Origin: Proteiniclasticum aestuarii | GTDB taxonomy: Bacteria; Bacillota; Clostridia; Clostridiales; Clostridiaceae | Reading direction: 5' to 3' | Length of the DNA stretch: 64,000 nt | Assembly (NCBI RefSeq): GCF_017368455.1 | Contig: NZ_JAFNJU010000006.1 | Span: 124,001-188,000 of the forward strand | Shown here: positions 50,280 to 58,429 of the stretch, piece by piece | Numbering within the stretch: the stretch's first letter is position 1 | How the letters are laid out: every line of letters begins with the position of its first letter | Made by a program: the position numbers and the translations under genes | Notes under the pieces: generated by a model | What the model was told of the DNA's origin: nothing | The model's input: only the letters and a program-made list of their open reading frames with translations | Database searches by the model: none

Positions 50280-51116
50280 TTGAGTAGTGTTTTTAGAATC
50301 AGAGAAGGATTTTCCACTTATACGGAAACAGAAAAGAGACTTGCAGAATATATTCTGGAGCATAAGGAGGAAGTGGTCAACTACAGTGCACAGGTACTGG
50401 GAGAGAAAGTGGATACTTCTGCTGCAGCAGTGGTCCGTTTTGCGAAAAAGCTTGGATTTAAGGGATATACCGCTCTGAAGGTGGAACTTGCAAGGGATCA
50501 GAGCGTGGATCAGGTTGATTTTGATGACATCATCAAAACCGAGGATAGCGTTTCAGTCATGGTGAGAAAAGCCCAGGCCATGAATATCAAGACCATAGAG
50601 CAGACCTATAAACTGATCAATTCAGATATGCTGGAAGAGGCCATCGGTAAACTGATAGAAGCGGAAACCATCTATCTTTTTGGAGTAGGAGGATCAGGCA
50701 TCGTCTGTGATGACCTGGTGAACAAGCTGATCCGTATCAATAAACGGGTTGTGTTCAATAAAGATCCTCATATCCAGCTGGCGGCAGCTGCTCATATTAC
50801 AGACCGGGATGTGGCTGTAGGTATCAGCTACAGTGGAAATACAAAAGAGGTCAATGCAGCCATGGCTCATGCCGAGCATGTGGGGGCTTATACGGTTGGC
50901 GTTACACAGATGTCGAAATCAAAGATGTCAAAAATCTGTGATGCGCTGCTTCATGTGCCGACGGAGGAAAAGGAGCTGAGACTCGGTGCAATTCAATCAA
51001 GAAACTCCTCGCTGGTCATAACGGATCTTCTCTATTTCGGCATCACCAAAGCAAATATCAGTCATGCCAAGGAGAGTCTCAGAAACACCAGAGACATCAT
51101 CAACGAACTCAGATAA
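50280..51116 (+). CDS. RpiR/MurR-family transcriptional regulator
   Basis: 278 residues from TTG 50280 (MSSVFRIREGFSTYTETEKR). N-terminal HTH with LAEYILEHKEEVVNYSAQVL and TSAAAVVRFAKKLGFKGYTA, then a SIS domain (IYLFGVGGSGIVCDDLVNKL, VAVGISYSGNTKEVNAAMAH) that usually binds a sugar phosphate. The upstream in-frame TTG at 50220 would make the operator coding, so 50280 is preferred. Adjacent murQ and the shared operator point to MurNAc-6-phosphate as effector, as for MurR of E. coli. Confidence 0.88.
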   Translation: MSSVFRIREGFSTYTETEKRLAEYILEHKEEVVNYSAQVLGEKVDTSAAAVVRFAKKLGFKGYTALKVELARDQSVDQVDFDDIIKTEDSVSVMVRKAQAMNIKTIEQTYKLINSDMLEEAIGKLIEAETIYLFGVGGSGIVCDDLVNKLIRINKRVVFNKDPHIQLAAAAHITDRDVAVGISYSGNTKEVNAAMAHAEHVGAYTVGVTQMSKSKMSKICDALLHVPTEEKELRLGAIQSRNSSLVITDLLYFGITKANISHAKESLRNTRDIINELR

Positions 51117-51137
51117 CTAAATGAATCAGGTAAATTG

Positions 51138-51170
51138 AAGGGATTCTTAAATGGATCCCTTTGCTTTTTC
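51138..51170 (+). terminator. Terminator after the RpiR gene
   Basis: AAGGGAT (51138-51144) pairs with ATCCCTT (51155-51161) across a 10-base loop, followed by TGCTTTTTC. Confidence 0.7.
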
Positions 51171-51236
51171 TCTCATCATCTGTCTGGTCGATATTCATGC
51201 TTGCATGTAATTTAATTCTAATTTTTTGTAATTATT

Positions 51237-51266
51237 ATTGAAATTTAATTTCAATAAGCATATAAT
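51237..51266 (+). promoter_or_regulatory. Promoter and operator of the murQ operon
   Basis: TTGAAA (51238-51243), 17 bases, TATAAT (51261-51266). ATTGAAATT-T-AATTTCAAT (51237-51255) is a perfect 19-base palindrome covering the -35 box and is nearly the same as the site at 50248-50264. Confidence 0.85.
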
Positions 51267-51298
51267 GGGATTATAAAATCGAAAAGGAGAGTGAAGCC

Positions 51299-52228
51299 GT
51301 GATAGACTTAAATCTTCTAGACACAGAAGGTGTCAATGAAAATTCCAGAAATATTGACAAGAAGAGTACATTAGAAGTTTTAGAAACCATAAACAGAGAA
51401 GACCAGAAAGTAGCTGAAGTAGTTCGTGAAATACTACCGGACATTGAAAAAGCCATAGAAGCGATTTATGAAAAAGTCAGAAATGGTGGTAGAATCATTT
51501 ATATTGGAGCTGGTACATCAGGAAGACTTGGTGTACTGGATGCATCAGAATGTCCACCAACCTATGGTGTGGATCCGGGACTTGTGAGAGGGATCATTGC
51601 GGGAGGATATAAAGCACTTCACAGCGCAATAGAAGGTGCAGAAGATGTGAAAGAAGAAGCGGTGAAGGATCTTGAGGACATCGGATTTTCCAATCAGGAT
51701 GCCCTTGTGGGTCTTGCAGCATCCGGGAGAACACCCTATGTCATCAGTGCACTGGAGTATGCCAATAAGCTTGGTGCTGTAACGGCTTCCATCAGCTGCG
51801 TGAGGAATGCGGAAGTCTCAAAGACTGCTCAATACCCGATCGAAGCGATTGTAGGACCTGAAGTGGTAACAGGCTCCACGAGAATGAAAGCAGGAACTGC
51901 TCAGAAACTGATTCTCAATATGATATCCACCACAGTCATGATCAAACTCGGCAAAGTATATGGGAACCTTATGGTGGACGTCAAGGCAACCAACAGAAAG
52001 CTTATGGTCAGAGCGAAAAGAATCATTGAAATGACCACGGACCTGCGAGGCAGTGAGGCGGAAGAACTCTTTATAGAGAGCGGATTTTCAGTAAAGACAG
52101 CCATCGTCATGAACAAGACGGGGTCAACGAAGGAAGAGGCGGAAATTCTTCTGGATCTTAATGAGGGAAGAATCTCCAGAGCCATCGAATACACAGAGAA
52201 AAGTGAGGAAAAACACTATGAACAATGA
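51299..52228 (+). CDS. murQ: N-acetylmuramic acid 6-phosphate etherase
   Basis: 309 residues. SIS domain with IIYIGAGTSGRLGVLDASECPPTYG, then ALVGLAASGRTPYVISALEYA, VTGSTRMKAGTAQKLILNMIST and a C-terminal helical region. MurQ cleaves the lactyl ether of MurNAc 6-phosphate to give GlcNAc 6-phosphate and D-lactate in the cytoplasm. Start GTG 51299 with AGGAG nine bases before. The stop overlaps the next start by 11 bases. Length fits the family (about 300 aa). Confidence 0.96.
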   Translation: MIDLNLLDTEGVNENSRNIDKKSTLEVLETINREDQKVAEVVREILPDIEKAIEAIYEKVRNGGRIIYIGAGTSGRLGVLDASECPPTYGVDPGLVRGIIAGGYKALHSAIEGAEDVKEEAVKDLEDIGFSNQDALVGLAASGRTPYVISALEYANKLGAVTASISCVRNAEVSKTAQYPIEAIVGPEVVTGSTRMKAGTAQKLILNMISTTVMIKLGKVYGNLMVDVKATNRKLMVRAKRIIEMTTDLRGSEAEELFIESGFSVKTAIVMNKTGSTKEEAEILLDLNEGRISRAIEYTEKSEEKHYEQ

Positions 52229-52538
52229 AATGGAAATGATCATCTTCAACATCATCAATTATGCGGGCACTGCAAAAGGGCTGGCCTATGAAGCTCTGAA
52301 TGAAGCGGAAAAAGGAAACTTCGATAAAATTCCTGAACTGATGAAAGAGGCAGACCAGAATCTGCTGGAAGCCCATAAAGTCCAGACGTCCATCATTCAG
52401 GCAGAAGCCAGAGGAGAAAAGCCTGAAGTATCAGTGCTTTTCGTCCATGCACAGGATCAGCTGATGACAGCCATGGAATCCAAGACACTGATTGAGTCAC
52501 TGATCAGGATGCATAAGAAGATCGACGGGGTCAAGTAA
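52218..52538 (+). CDS. PTS EIIA component, lactose/cellobiose family
   Basis: 106 residues from ATG 52218 (MNNEMEMIIFNIINYAGTAK); the frame is open further upstream inside murQ but without a start signal. Trimeric all-helical EIIA fold; phosphoacceptor His77 in VLFVHAQDQLMTA is the family signature. It takes phosphate from HPr and gives it to the EIIB encoded at 54171. Placed between murQ and anmK, with the stop overlapping the anmK start by one base. Confidence 0.94.
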   Translation: MNNEMEMIIFNIINYAGTAKGLAYEALNEAEKGNFDKIPELMKEADQNLLEAHKVQTSIIQAEARGEKPEVSVLFVHAQDQLMTAMESKTLIESLIRMHKKIDGVK

Positions 52539-53701
52539 TGCTGGCGATCGGACTGATGTCTGGGACTTCTCTGGACGGAGTGGACACAGCATTGTGTGAG
52601 ATAAAAGGACAGGGTCTGGATACTGATATCAGACTTCTTGATTTCATGACCTATGAGATCGATCCGGATCTGAAGGAAGAAATCAGATGTGTCATCCGAA
52701 ATGAAGAACCGATAACAGACCTGATAACGTCACTGAATTTCAGAATCGGGAAGCTGTTTTCCCATGCGGTGAAGGAAATACTGCATAAAAACGGATTAAG
52801 TGGGAAAGACCTGGCGTTTATCGCCTCCCATGGTCAGACCATTTATCATATTCCGAAGGATACAGACAGGCTTGTCAGAAGTACCCTTCAGATCGGAGAA
52901 CCCGCCGTCATTGCCTACGACCATGGTGTAGATGTGATCTCGAATTTCAGAACGATGGATATGGCTGCAGGAGGAGAAGGTGCCCCCTTAGTTCCTCTCA
53001 GCGAGTTCATCCTCTATGGAGAGAAAGAGAAGACCATCGCGCTTCAGAATATCGGTGGGATAGGCAATGTCACTGTGATGCCCAAAGGTCAGAAAGAGGA
53101 AGACGTTTTTGCCTTTGATACGGGACCAGGAAATATGGTCATTGACGAAGCCATGAAAGTCCTTTATGGCAGAAGCTATGATAAAGGCGGAGAGGTTGCT
53201 TTGTCCGGCCAGGTGGATGAGAAGGTGCTGGATTCATTGCTGACACACCCCTATCTTGCAATGAACCTGCCTAAGTCCACCGGTAGGGAAGATTTTGGAG
53301 AGCTCTATACAAGAGAGATTCTACGTAACTGGAACTGCTTGAAAAAGGAAGATCTCATCGCAACTCTGACTCTGTTTACAGCAAGAACCATTGCGGACAG
53401 CTACAGGAAGTTCATTATGGAAAAATTCGTGCTGGACAAAGTGATTGTTGGTGGGGGTGGCGCACATAATAAGGCTCTTATTCAGTATCTGAAGGAGCTT
53501 CTTCCAGAAGTAGAGGTTTTAACCCAGGATGAGATCGGATTATCCAGTGATGCCAAGGAAGCCATAGCTTTTGTCATTCTCGGTAATCAGACCTATCATA
53601 GAGCCTATGGTAATATCCTCGGTGCAACAGGGGCCAGGGAACAGGTGATTCTCGGCAATATTACTCCGAACCCGACTTCGTTTCGTAGAAAGGATGTGTA
53701 G
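52538..53701 (+). CDS. anmK: Anhydro-N-acetylmuramic acid kinase
   Basis: 387 residues. MLAIGLMSGTSLDGVDTALC is the diagnostic N-terminal ATPase motif; IASHGQTIYHIPKD, QNIGGIGNVTVM, FDTGPGNMVIDEAM and VIVGGGGAHNKALIQYL complete the pattern. AnmK hydrates and phosphorylates 1,6-anhydro-MurNAc to MurNAc 6-phosphate, the MurQ substrate. Anhydro sugars come from lytic transglycosylases, so this locus recovers cell-wall fragments. Confidence 0.96.
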   Translation: MLAIGLMSGTSLDGVDTALCEIKGQGLDTDIRLLDFMTYEIDPDLKEEIRCVIRNEEPITDLITSLNFRIGKLFSHAVKEILHKNGLSGKDLAFIASHGQTIYHIPKDTDRLVRSTLQIGEPAVIAYDHGVDVISNFRTMDMAAGGEGAPLVPLSEFILYGEKEKTIALQNIGGIGNVTVMPKGQKEEDVFAFDTGPGNMVIDEAMKVLYGRSYDKGGEVALSGQVDEKVLDSLLTHPYLAMNLPKSTGREDFGELYTREILRNWNCLKKEDLIATLTLFTARTIADSYRKFIMEKFVLDKVIVGGGGAHNKALIQYLKELLPEVEVLTQDEIGLSSDAKEAIAFVILGNQTYHRAYGNILGATGAREQVILGNITPNPTSFRRKDV

Positions 53702-53703
53702 TC

Positions 53704-54057
53704 ATGGCGAATAAATGGCAGGTAAAGGAAGAGGAAAAGAAAGAATATCAGTCCTCCATCGGAAGGACGGATTATAACATTCCCATGATCGGATATAAAA
53801 GCGCTTTCTTTATCTTTGTATCAGGAATCACTACAGTTTTTGCAGTACCCTATCTGATGTCACTTCTCTTTAACGACTTCAGGCTACCCACGGTGATTAT
53901 TTCGGGGCTCATCATGGGGTTTTCTGTAGCCTTCTCCCAGTATTACATTGAAAGAAGAAAACAGGCAGACAGGAAATTCTATTTGCTGGGAGGACTGCTC
54001 TCCCTGTTCATGGCGGGAGTGTTTTTCTTCCTGTACTACGCGGGTGTACTGTTTTAG
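53704..54057 (+). CDS. Small three-span membrane protein of unknown function
   Basis: 117 residues. A charged cytoplasmic start (about 35 residues, KWQVKEEEKKEYQSSIGRTD) is followed by three membrane spans (about 32-52, 60-78 and 90-115) with a basic loop ERRKQADRK. I do not recognise the family. It starts two bases after the anmK stop and ends 113 bases before the EIIB gene, so it belongs to the wall-recycling operon. A helper of the PTS permease or an envelope protein are possible, neither supported by a motif. Confidence 0.7.
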   Translation: MANKWQVKEEEKKEYQSSIGRTDYNIPMIGYKSAFFIFVSGITTVFAVPYLMSLLFNDFRLPTVIISGLIMGFSVAFSQYYIERRKQADRKFYLLGGLLSLFMAGVFFFLYYAGVLF

Positions 54058-54112
54058 ATCATGAAACTTTAAAATAAAAATACAATAATAAAACAAAATA
54101 TCTAAAATATTA

Positions 54113-54141
54113 TTGCAAAAGTAAGCGTTTACGCTTATAAT
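54113..54141 (+). promoter_or_regulatory. Internal promoter with palindrome before the PTS EIIB gene
   Basis: TTGCAA (54113-54118), 17 bases, TATAAT (54136-54141). The spacer holds TAAGCG-TTTA-CGCTTA (54122-54137), a perfect 16-base palindrome resembling a cre or LacI-type site (GTAAGCGTTTACG) but not a full cre match. Catabolite or sugar control of the PTS part is likely. Confidence 0.75.
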
Positions 54142-54170
54142 ACAAATAAGAAAATGAAAGGAGAAAAGCT

Positions 54171-54476
54171 ATGAAAGTATTATTTGTCTGTTCTCTTGGA
54201 ATGTCCAGCCAGATTGCCGTGGATGCCTTACTGAAAGAGGCGAAGAAAAACGGTGTCGAGATGGAAGTAAAAGCGGTAAGCACACAGGAATTCGAGGAAG
54301 AAGTTTCTCAGAACTGGGATGTGGCCATGGTTGCACCTCAGATCAGACACAGATTCGATGTTCTGAAGGAACATGCTGTCAGCGCTGGTGTGCCTTGCGC
54401 ACTGATCGAACCTATGGGGTACAGTCCACTGGGCGGCCCTAGACTATTGAAACAGGTATTGAGTCTCAAAAAATAA
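54171..54476 (+). CDS. PTS EIIB component, lactose/cellobiose family
   Basis: 101 residues. The phosphoacceptor Cys7 lies in MKVLFVCSLGMSSQ, followed by the usual Rossmann-like EIIB fold (VAMVAPQIRHRF). It passes phosphate from EIIA to the sugar held by EIIC. It has its own promoter upstream (54113-54141), and EIIC follows after 31 bases. EIIA is encoded 1.6 kb earlier with anmK in between. Confidence 0.93.
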   Translation: MKVLFVCSLGMSSQIAVDALLKEAKKNGVEMEVKAVSTQEFEEEVSQNWDVAMVAPQIRHRFDVLKEHAVSAGVPCALIEPMGYSPLGGPRLLKQVLSLKK

Positions 54477-54507
54477 CAATACAAAATAACATCAAAAGGA
54501 GAGTACT

Positions 54508-55866
54508 ATGTTCGAGAAAATTTCCCAATTTATGGACGAAAAGCTTTCAACACCGATGGCAAAGCTCGCTGAGCAAAGACATCTGAGAGCGATTCGTGAC
54601 GGTATCATTGCTACACTTCCTCTCATTATCGTGAGCTCCATGTTCATGGTCATTGCATTCCTCCCAAACCAGATGCCTGAGACCTGGGCCATCACCCAGT
54701 TCATCAAGGAAAATCAGTTCAAGATTCTTCTTCCGTATAGAATGTCCATGTATATCATGACCCTCTATGCAGTCTTCGGAATCGGGTACAGCCTGGCCAG
54801 ATCTTATAAGCTGGATGGACTATCCGGTGGTATCATGGCAGAACTGGCTTACCTTCTGACCATTATTCCAAAGCTTGTTCCTCAGGCTTCCGATGCAGTG
54901 AAGGAACTTGCAGCCACATCCCCAGACCTTCAAGGCTACCTTGACAGTGTCGCCACAGGATTTGTCATCCCTATGGGCAGTCTGGGCTCCGGCGGGATGT
55001 TCATAGGAATCCTCGCTGCCATCTTCGCAGTGGAAGTATTCCGATTCACCGAGACCAAGAACTTCAAAATCTCCATGCCACCTCAGGTGCCTGCATCTGT
55101 GGCAAGATCCTTTGAAGCTCTGGTGCCAACAGCAATCATTCTAATCGTTGTTGCAACCATCACCATGTTTATTGGTGTGGATGTGCATGGCATCATGACC
55201 AAGCTTGTTGCTCCGCTTGTATCTGCAACAGATACACTGCCATCGGTACTGGTCATCATCTTCATCGGCATGCTGTTCTGGACTTTCGGAATTCACGGAT
55301 GGTCCATCGTCGGCACCGTTGCAAGACCACTATGGCTGACACTGCTGGATAACAACTCCGCTGCATACGCTGCCGGAGAAGCCATTCCACATATCGGGCC
55401 TGAGCCGTTCTATCAGTGGTTCATCATGATTGGTGGATCTGGTACAACCATCGGACTTGCAATTCTGTTCCTATTGAAATCCAAGTCCGCATACGGTAAA
55501 GCGCTTGGTAAGACCGCATTCATACCAGCGATCTTCAACATCAATGAGCCAATGATCTTCGGTGCACCAATCGTACTGAATCCGATTCTGATGATTCCAT
55601 TCATCATTGCACCAATGCTGAGCGCAACTGTCGCATGGCTGGCTACAAGTCTCGGACTTGTAAACAGAGTAGTTGCTCTGGCACCTTGGACACTTCCAGG
55701 ACCTATAGGCGCATACCTTGCGACTGGTGGAGACTGGAGAGGAGCAGTACTGAATATCGTGCTGATTCTATTATCCATCGTGATCTACCTGCCATTCTTC
55801 AAAATCTACGACAACAAGCTGAAGGCTGAAGAAAGCGGAGAAGCGGCATCAGAAGAAATCGCATAA
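54508..55866 (+). CDS. PTS EIIC permease, cellobiose/diacetylchitobiose family
   Basis: 452 residues with about ten spans. MFEKISQFMDEKLSTPMAKL is a typical CelB/ChbC start; the sugar-binding region includes FNINEPMIFGAPIVLNPILM and GIHGWSIVGTVARP. Family members transport beta-linked disaccharides and phosphorylate them at C6. In this locus GlcNAc-GlcNAc or GlcNAc/MurNAc disaccharides are the natural candidates. Confidence 0.94.
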   Translation: MFEKISQFMDEKLSTPMAKLAEQRHLRAIRDGIIATLPLIIVSSMFMVIAFLPNQMPETWAITQFIKENQFKILLPYRMSMYIMTLYAVFGIGYSLARSYKLDGLSGGIMAELAYLLTIIPKLVPQASDAVKELAATSPDLQGYLDSVATGFVIPMGSLGSGGMFIGILAAIFAVEVFRFTETKNFKISMPPQVPASVARSFEALVPTAIILIVVATITMFIGVDVHGIMTKLVAPLVSATDTLPSVLVIIFIGMLFWTFGIHGWSIVGTVARPLWLTLLDNNSAAYAAGEAIPHIGPEPFYQWFIMIGGSGTTIGLAILFLLKSKSAYGKALGKTAFIPAIFNINEPMIFGAPIVLNPILMIPFIIAPMLSATVAWLATSLGLVNRVVALAPWTLPGPIGAYLATGGDWRGAVLNIVLILLSIVIYLPFFKIYDNKLKAEESGEAASEEIA

Positions 55867-55886
55867 TCAAATATTATTTGAAAGGG

Positions 55887-55920
55887 GGGTTCTACAATGT
55901 GTTTGTAGAGCCCTTCTTTA
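55887..55920 (+). terminator. Hairpin after the EIIC gene
   Basis: GGGTTCTACA (55887-55896) pairs with TGTAGAGCCC (55904-55913), one G-U pair, then TTCTTTA. Possibly partial, since the GH4 gene follows in the same direction. Confidence 0.65.
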
Positions 55921-56000
55921 TAGGAATTAGTAAGTGGAATCTGAATGGAGAATAATGACATTGAAAAGACGGACATAAATGAAGGAGGAACCATAATCAA

Positions 56001-57326
56001 ATGAATAAATTGAAAGTTGTAACCATCGGTGGGGGATCCAGCTACACACCGGAGCTCATCGAAGGATTCATAAAAAGATATGAGGAGCTGCCCATCACTG
56101 AGCTGTGGCTGGTGGATATCGAAGAAGGCAGAGAGAAGCTGGAAATTGTTGGTAGCCTTGCTAAGAGAATGGTGAAAGCAGCAGGGATTCCGATGAAGAT
56201 CATGCTCACTCTGAACCGCAGAGAAGCCCTCAAAGACGCTCATTTTGTGACCACGCAGCTGAGAGTAGGTCAGCTGCAATCGAGGATTCTGGATGAGAGA
56301 ATACCACTTGAACATGGAATCATCGGCCAGGAAACCAACGGTGCAGGTGGGATGTTCAAAGCCCTTCGAACCATTCCAGTCATCATGGAGATCGTGAAGG
56401 ATATGAAAGAGCTTTGCCCGGATGCCTGGCTGATCAACTTCACCAATCCTGCGGGAATGGTGACAGAGGCTGCCATGCGATACGGAGACTTTCAGAAAGT
56501 CATCGGCCTGTGTAATGTACCAGTAGGCATGAAGAAGACTATGGCAAAGCAGCTTCAGGCTGATGAAAAAGACATAGACATGGAAATCGTAGGACTCAAT
56601 CATCATTTCTTCATGACAAATGTGTTTCACAATGGAGCGAGCAGAATGGAAGAGATTCTGAAAAAATATGAGTCTCTGACAGAAGAAGAGCAGACTTCTA
56701 TGAAGAACATCATGGTTATTCCATGGTCAAAGGAACTCATTAGGGGATTGAAAGCCATTCCATGTCCCTATCTTTCCTACTACTTCTTCACTAAAGAGCA
56801 GCTGGAACATCAGCTGGAGCTTTTTGAAGAAAACAATGTAAGAGCGGAGTTTGTGAAAAATGTGGAAGATGAGCTCTTTGAACTCTATAGAAATGAAGAG
56901 CTCCATGAAAAGCCAAAACAGCTGGAGCAGCGAGGTGGGGCATTCTACAGTGATGCGGCGTGTAATCTCATCAGCTCCATCTACAACGATCGAGGAGATA
57001 TCCAGTATGTGAATACAAGAAACGCAGGAGCTCTGGCGAATCTTCCTGATGACACCGTTGTCGAAGTGGCCTCCAGGATCACGAAGAACGGGCCAGTGCC
57101 AATTTCTGTGGGGGAAATTCCCTACGTCATCAATGGAACCGTTCAGAACATCAAGACCTTTGAAAGAATGGTCTGTGAAGCGGCGATTACCGGGAATAAA
57201 GATCTGGCCATAGCGGCCCTTACAGTGAATCCCCTTGTTCCATCTGATAGAATAGCTGTAGAAGTGTTTCATGACTTGTTGAAAGCCCATAAAGAGTATC
57301 TGCCCCAGTTTAAGGAGGAATTATAG
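56001..57326 (+). CDS. GH4-family 6-phospho-glycosidase (CelF/ChbF/LicH type)
   Basis: 441 residues. NAD-binding start VVTIGGGSSYTPELIEGF; metal-site Cys171 in VIGLCNVPVG and His201/His202 in VGLNHHFF; INFTNPAGMVTEA between them. GH4 enzymes use NAD+ and Mn2+ and open 6-phospho-glycosides by oxidation-elimination; ChbF acts on chitobiose 6-phosphate and CelF/LicH on cellobiose 6-phosphate. With a chitobiose-type PTS upstream and MupG and an amino-sugar kinase downstream, a 6-phospho-N-acetylglucosaminide is the likely substrate. Confidence 0.92.
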   Translation: MNKLKVVTIGGGSSYTPELIEGFIKRYEELPITELWLVDIEEGREKLEIVGSLAKRMVKAAGIPMKIMLTLNRREALKDAHFVTTQLRVGQLQSRILDERIPLEHGIIGQETNGAGGMFKALRTIPVIMEIVKDMKELCPDAWLINFTNPAGMVTEAAMRYGDFQKVIGLCNVPVGMKKTMAKQLQADEKDIDMEIVGLNHHFFMTNVFHNGASRMEEILKKYESLTEEEQTSMKNIMVIPWSKELIRGLKAIPCPYLSYYFFTKEQLEHQLELFEENNVRAEFVKNVEDELFELYRNEELHEKPKQLEQRGGAFYSDAACNLISSIYNDRGDIQYVNTRNAGALANLPDDTVVEVASRITKNGPVPISVGEIPYVINGTVQNIKTFERMVCEAAITGNKDLAIAALTVNPLVPSDRIAVEVFHDLLKAHKEYLPQFKEEL

Positions 57327-57329
57327 CAT

Positions 57330-58421
57330 ATGAGAAAATTAGGTTTATCCATCTATCCCGAGAAATCATCCAAAGAAGAAATCATGTCCTATCTGGAAAA
57401 AGGGAAGCACTACGGCTTTTCCCGAATCTTCTCCTGCCTTATTTCCGTGACGAAAAGTCCGGAAGAAATCAAACAGGAATTTCTGGAAACCAATCGTTTC
57501 GCCAAAAGCCTGGGGTACGAGGTCATCGTGGATGTATCCCCCCGTGTCTTCAAGGAACTGGGCATCAGCTACAATGATCTGACATTCTTTCATGAGATCG
57601 AAGCAGATGGAATCAGGCTGGATCAGGGATTCACAGGTCTGGAGGAATCCCTCATGACCTTTAACCCTTTTGATCTGAAGATTGAAGTGAACATGAGTAA
57701 CAACACCCATACCATAGACACGATCATGGACTATCAGCCCAATACAGCCAATCTCATCGCCTGCCACAACTTCTATCCCCATATCTATTCAGGACTTTCG
57801 GAAGAGCACTTTCTAAGCTGCACAGAAAGATTCAAGAAGCATGGCTTAAGAACAGCGGCATTCATCACTTCTCAGGTGGAAGGGTCCTTCGGACCATGGC
57901 CTGTGACGGATGGCCTGCCAACCCTGGAAGTGCATCGAGACAAACCCATGGCTGCCCAGGCTAAGCATCTGATCGCGCTGGGAGGGATTGATGACATCAT
58001 CATCTCCAACTGCTATCCAAGTGCTAAGGAAATGGAATCTGTGGCTAAAATGAGACTGGATATGGTATCTTTCCTTGTAGAGCTGAGAGAAGATATTCCG
58101 GAAATCATGAGGAAAATTGTTCTGGAAGAGATGCACTTCAACCGTGGAGATGTATCAGGCAACTATTTAAGATCCACCCAGAGCAGAGTTAAATACAAGG
58201 GAGAGAACTTCGAACTCTTCCATGCTCCGGAAATGATTCGCAGAGGGGATGTCATCATTGAATCCAGTCTGTATGGTCATTATGCGGGAGAGCTTCAGAT
58301 TGCCCTGGCAGATATGAAGAACTCCGGCAAGAGTAATGTGGTAGGTCATATTGAGGAGAGTGAACATTTCGTTCTCGATGCGATCAAGCCATGGCAGAAA
58401 TTTAATTTTGTGGAAAAGTAG
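57330..58421 (+). CDS. mupG: MupG-like 6-phospho-N-acetylmuramidase (DUF871)
   Basis: 363 residues. MRKLGLSIYPEKSSKEEIM is the typical DUF871 start; an N-terminal TIM barrel (about residues 1-235, with VDVSPRVFKELGISY and ACHNFYPHIYSGL) is followed by a C-terminal domain related to cyclophilin-like folds. MupG of Staphylococcus aureus cleaves MurNAc(6P)-GlcNAc taken up by a PTS. Four bases after the GH4 gene with GGAGG as ribosome site. Having both GH4 and MupG means two classes of phospho-disaccharide can be opened. Confidence 0.9.
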   Translation: MRKLGLSIYPEKSSKEEIMSYLEKGKHYGFSRIFSCLISVTKSPEEIKQEFLETNRFAKSLGYEVIVDVSPRVFKELGISYNDLTFFHEIEADGIRLDQGFTGLEESLMTFNPFDLKIEVNMSNNTHTIDTIMDYQPNTANLIACHNFYPHIYSGLSEEHFLSCTERFKKHGLRTAAFITSQVEGSFGPWPVTDGLPTLEVHRDKPMAAQAKHLIALGGIDDIIISNCYPSAKEMESVAKMRLDMVSFLVELREDIPEIMRKIVLEEMHFNRGDVSGNYLRSTQSRVKYKGENFELFHAPEMIRRGDVIIESSLYGHYAGELQIALADMKNSGKSNVVGHIEESEHFVLDAIKPWQKFNFVEK

Positions 58422-58429
58422 GGATTCAT

